Origin: Hydractinia symbiolongicarpus
Lineage: Eukaryota; Cnidaria; Hydrozoa; Anthoathecata; Hydractiniidae
Assembly: GCF_029227915.1 (NCBI RefSeq)
Contig: NC_079877.1
Location: forward strand, 28,979,851 to 29,043,850
Reading direction: 5' to 3'
DNA length: 64,000 bases
The stretch's first letter is position 1. Every line of letters starts with the position of its first letter. Shown here piece after piece: positions 62,693 through 64,000 of the stretch. The notes below the pieces were generated by a model. That model made no database searches. It had not been told where the DNA came from and saw nothing but the letters and a program-made list of their open reading frames with translations. A program made the translations under genes and the position numbers.

Positions 62693-63152
62693 CGCAATCT
62701 ACATGACAGTTTATCTTTAACCACTGAACCAACAGTGACTTGAGAAGGCTTCTGATGATGCATATTTAATATATCACGCCTTACACCAGGTGTGGCCAGC
62801 AACAACCGAACACACCCATCACTGTCATTTTCATATGCATCGTGCAAAGGTGTGTTACCAAACTTGTTTCCCTGATTAATGCGAGAGTGGTCATGATTGA
62901 TTAAAATTCTTAGCACGTCCTCATAACCTAATCTGGCACAAAAGTGATAGGCATTATCTCCATTCATGTCTATTGCCCAAACATCACTGTTATGTTTAAG
63001 TAAAATTTCTACGATAGATGGCTTGTTATGATATGCAGCATCAATTAATAGCGTTGATCCATCAAAATCTCTTACATTTGCCAAATTAGGATGTCGTGTC
63101 AAACTAACACGGAATGCTTCTGCATCATTTTGTTTAATAAGAGATAAGACTT
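62693..63152 (-). CDS. Ankyrin-repeat protein, one internal exon (partial)
   Basis: Minus-strand exon with acceptor TTTAG|AA at 63153-63154 and donor CG|GTAAGC at 62693; 460 nt. It begins two bases into a codon and reads VLSLIKQNDAEAFRVSL and then ankyrin repeats: DFDGSTLLIDAAYHNKPSIV, DMNGDNAYHFCARLGYEDV, NKFGNTPLHDAYENDSDGCV, with the G.TPLH/A...G..ev pattern. The tail VVKDKLSCRL runs into the donor. Neighbouring exons were not identified; the Copia remnant lies just beyond the donor in the next intron. Which ankyrin protein it is cannot be told. Confidence 0.75.
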
Positions 63153-64000
63153 CTAAATAATAATAATAAACTAACCTATAAGCCCTGTTGAAAAATTCAC
63201 CTAGTAATGTGAAAATTATTTTAGATGGTTATATTGTGGCCACAAAGTTTAAAACAAAAAACTGTGATATTTAGGCTATTTTCTAAAAAAATGTTCAATT
63301 AAGAATGCATAAGAATTATTATTTATTCATGCATAAGAATTATTATTATTTTGCATCTCCCTTTCATAGGAAAATAAAATCAAAGTTCCAAACATCTTCA
63401 AACCGCACTATTTCACACAAAAAGCAATTTGGTTTGTTGGATACCGTCATATGATGTGTACTGAAATTTTCTTTGCTGTTTGTCTTTAATAATTTTAGTT
63501 TTCTTAATTGCAGTATTTTCAGCACTTCTAAAAAAAGATTAAAGAAACAATTATATTTGTAGCTATGAAGAAAAAAAGGCACTGGTTTATTAGCACATGG
63601 ATATAAAACTAAATCACCGCTAAAACAAATCATATAATTAATTCACAGCAGCACAGTAGGCATGAAAGAATTCATTTTGAACTACATAAATGTTTTGAAG
63701 AATGCAGTTCTACTTTACCTGAATCCCTTTCTTAGAGGAAAAAGACATCAGGTCAAAATAAAAAGAATAAATGTTTCTGGTTTGCTGGGTGACAAGAAAA
63801 AATCACTCAAGTGGTTATAAAATCTTTTCTTATATTTTCTAAATGGCGTCAATTTGTTATTTGCAAGCCTTTTTCGCCCCTCCATGTCCGCTAAACTTTA
63901 AAAATGAAAAGAACCATAACAATATTTCCTTATGCCGCACAAGGGTTGGAGTGAGTCAAATCATAAGAAAAACGGGAATTTCAATCCACATAATAATGGC
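63153..64000. other. Presumed upstream intron(s) of the ankyrin gene
   Basis: AT-rich. A small duplication GCATAAGAATTATTATT occurs twice at 63306-63350. A possible exon end with donor ATTCAG|GTAAAG on the minus strand (63720-63721) and an acceptor-led frame at about 63530 were seen, but phases do not join to the ankyrin exon. Confidence 0.35.

Noticed and set aside
63495-63720. Candidate upstream exons of the ankyrin gene
   Set aside because: Splice-like sites exist but phases do not join to the ankyrin exon and no ankyrin motif is present.

Overview
This is a window of animal nuclear DNA: strongly AT-rich, with many-exon genes, GT-AG introns, and dense, mostly decayed mobile elements. The best fit is a cnidarian, probably a hydrozoan. 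The basis is a degenerin/ENaC channel of the HyNaC (peptide-gated) type, near-vertebrate exon content in the housekeeping genes, and repeats of the cnidarian kind (IS4EU/ISL2EU-like, Kolobok-like, Helitron, Penelope, Copia). Species is not determinable from the sequence alone.

Layout. 1-1450: intergenic, mostly a 775-bp TTAA-flanked non-autonomous transposon. 1451-10883 (-): DYRK1 (minibrain-type) dual-specificity kinase, 7 coding exons. 14503-20558 (-): ETFB, electron transfer flavoprotein beta subunit, 8 exons, 256 aa. 21187-42277 (+): TM9SF2-type nonaspanin, 21 exons, 656 aa. Its signal-peptide exon lies 12.2 kb upstream of exon 2, and that intron carries a ruined two-gene IS4EU-like transposon, a satellite-like array, a tRNA-derived SINE and a LINE remnant. 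46219-48140 (-): two-exon DEG/ENaC channel, 458 aa. 48.2-54.9 kb: gene-poor, with a Tigger-like MITE and small repeats. 54896-55275 (-): one exon of an unrecognised conserved gene. 56-62.6 kb: Penelope-like GIY-YIG fragment, low-complexity repeats, and a truncated Copia-order gag-pol. 62693-63152 (-): ankyrin-repeat exon of a gene that continues beyond what could be traced.

The genes are ordinary, functionally unrelated eukaryotic neighbours; there is no operon-like logic. ETFB and TM9SF2 are divergent with about 630 bp between start codons, so they may share a promoter region. Exon models were built by hand from reading frame, GT-AG sites and remembered protein families; every junction given for the three long genes keeps the frame.

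The most interesting items are: the transposon pairing a THAP/DDE transposase with a lambda-exonuclease-like (YqaJ) plus SWIM-finger protein; a tandem duplication that copies a TM9SF2 splice donor; a 134-bp Helitron ending 15 bp from another gene's splice donor; and a perfect 25-bp-arm hairpin in a DYRK1 intron. I saw no convincing wholly new biological system.
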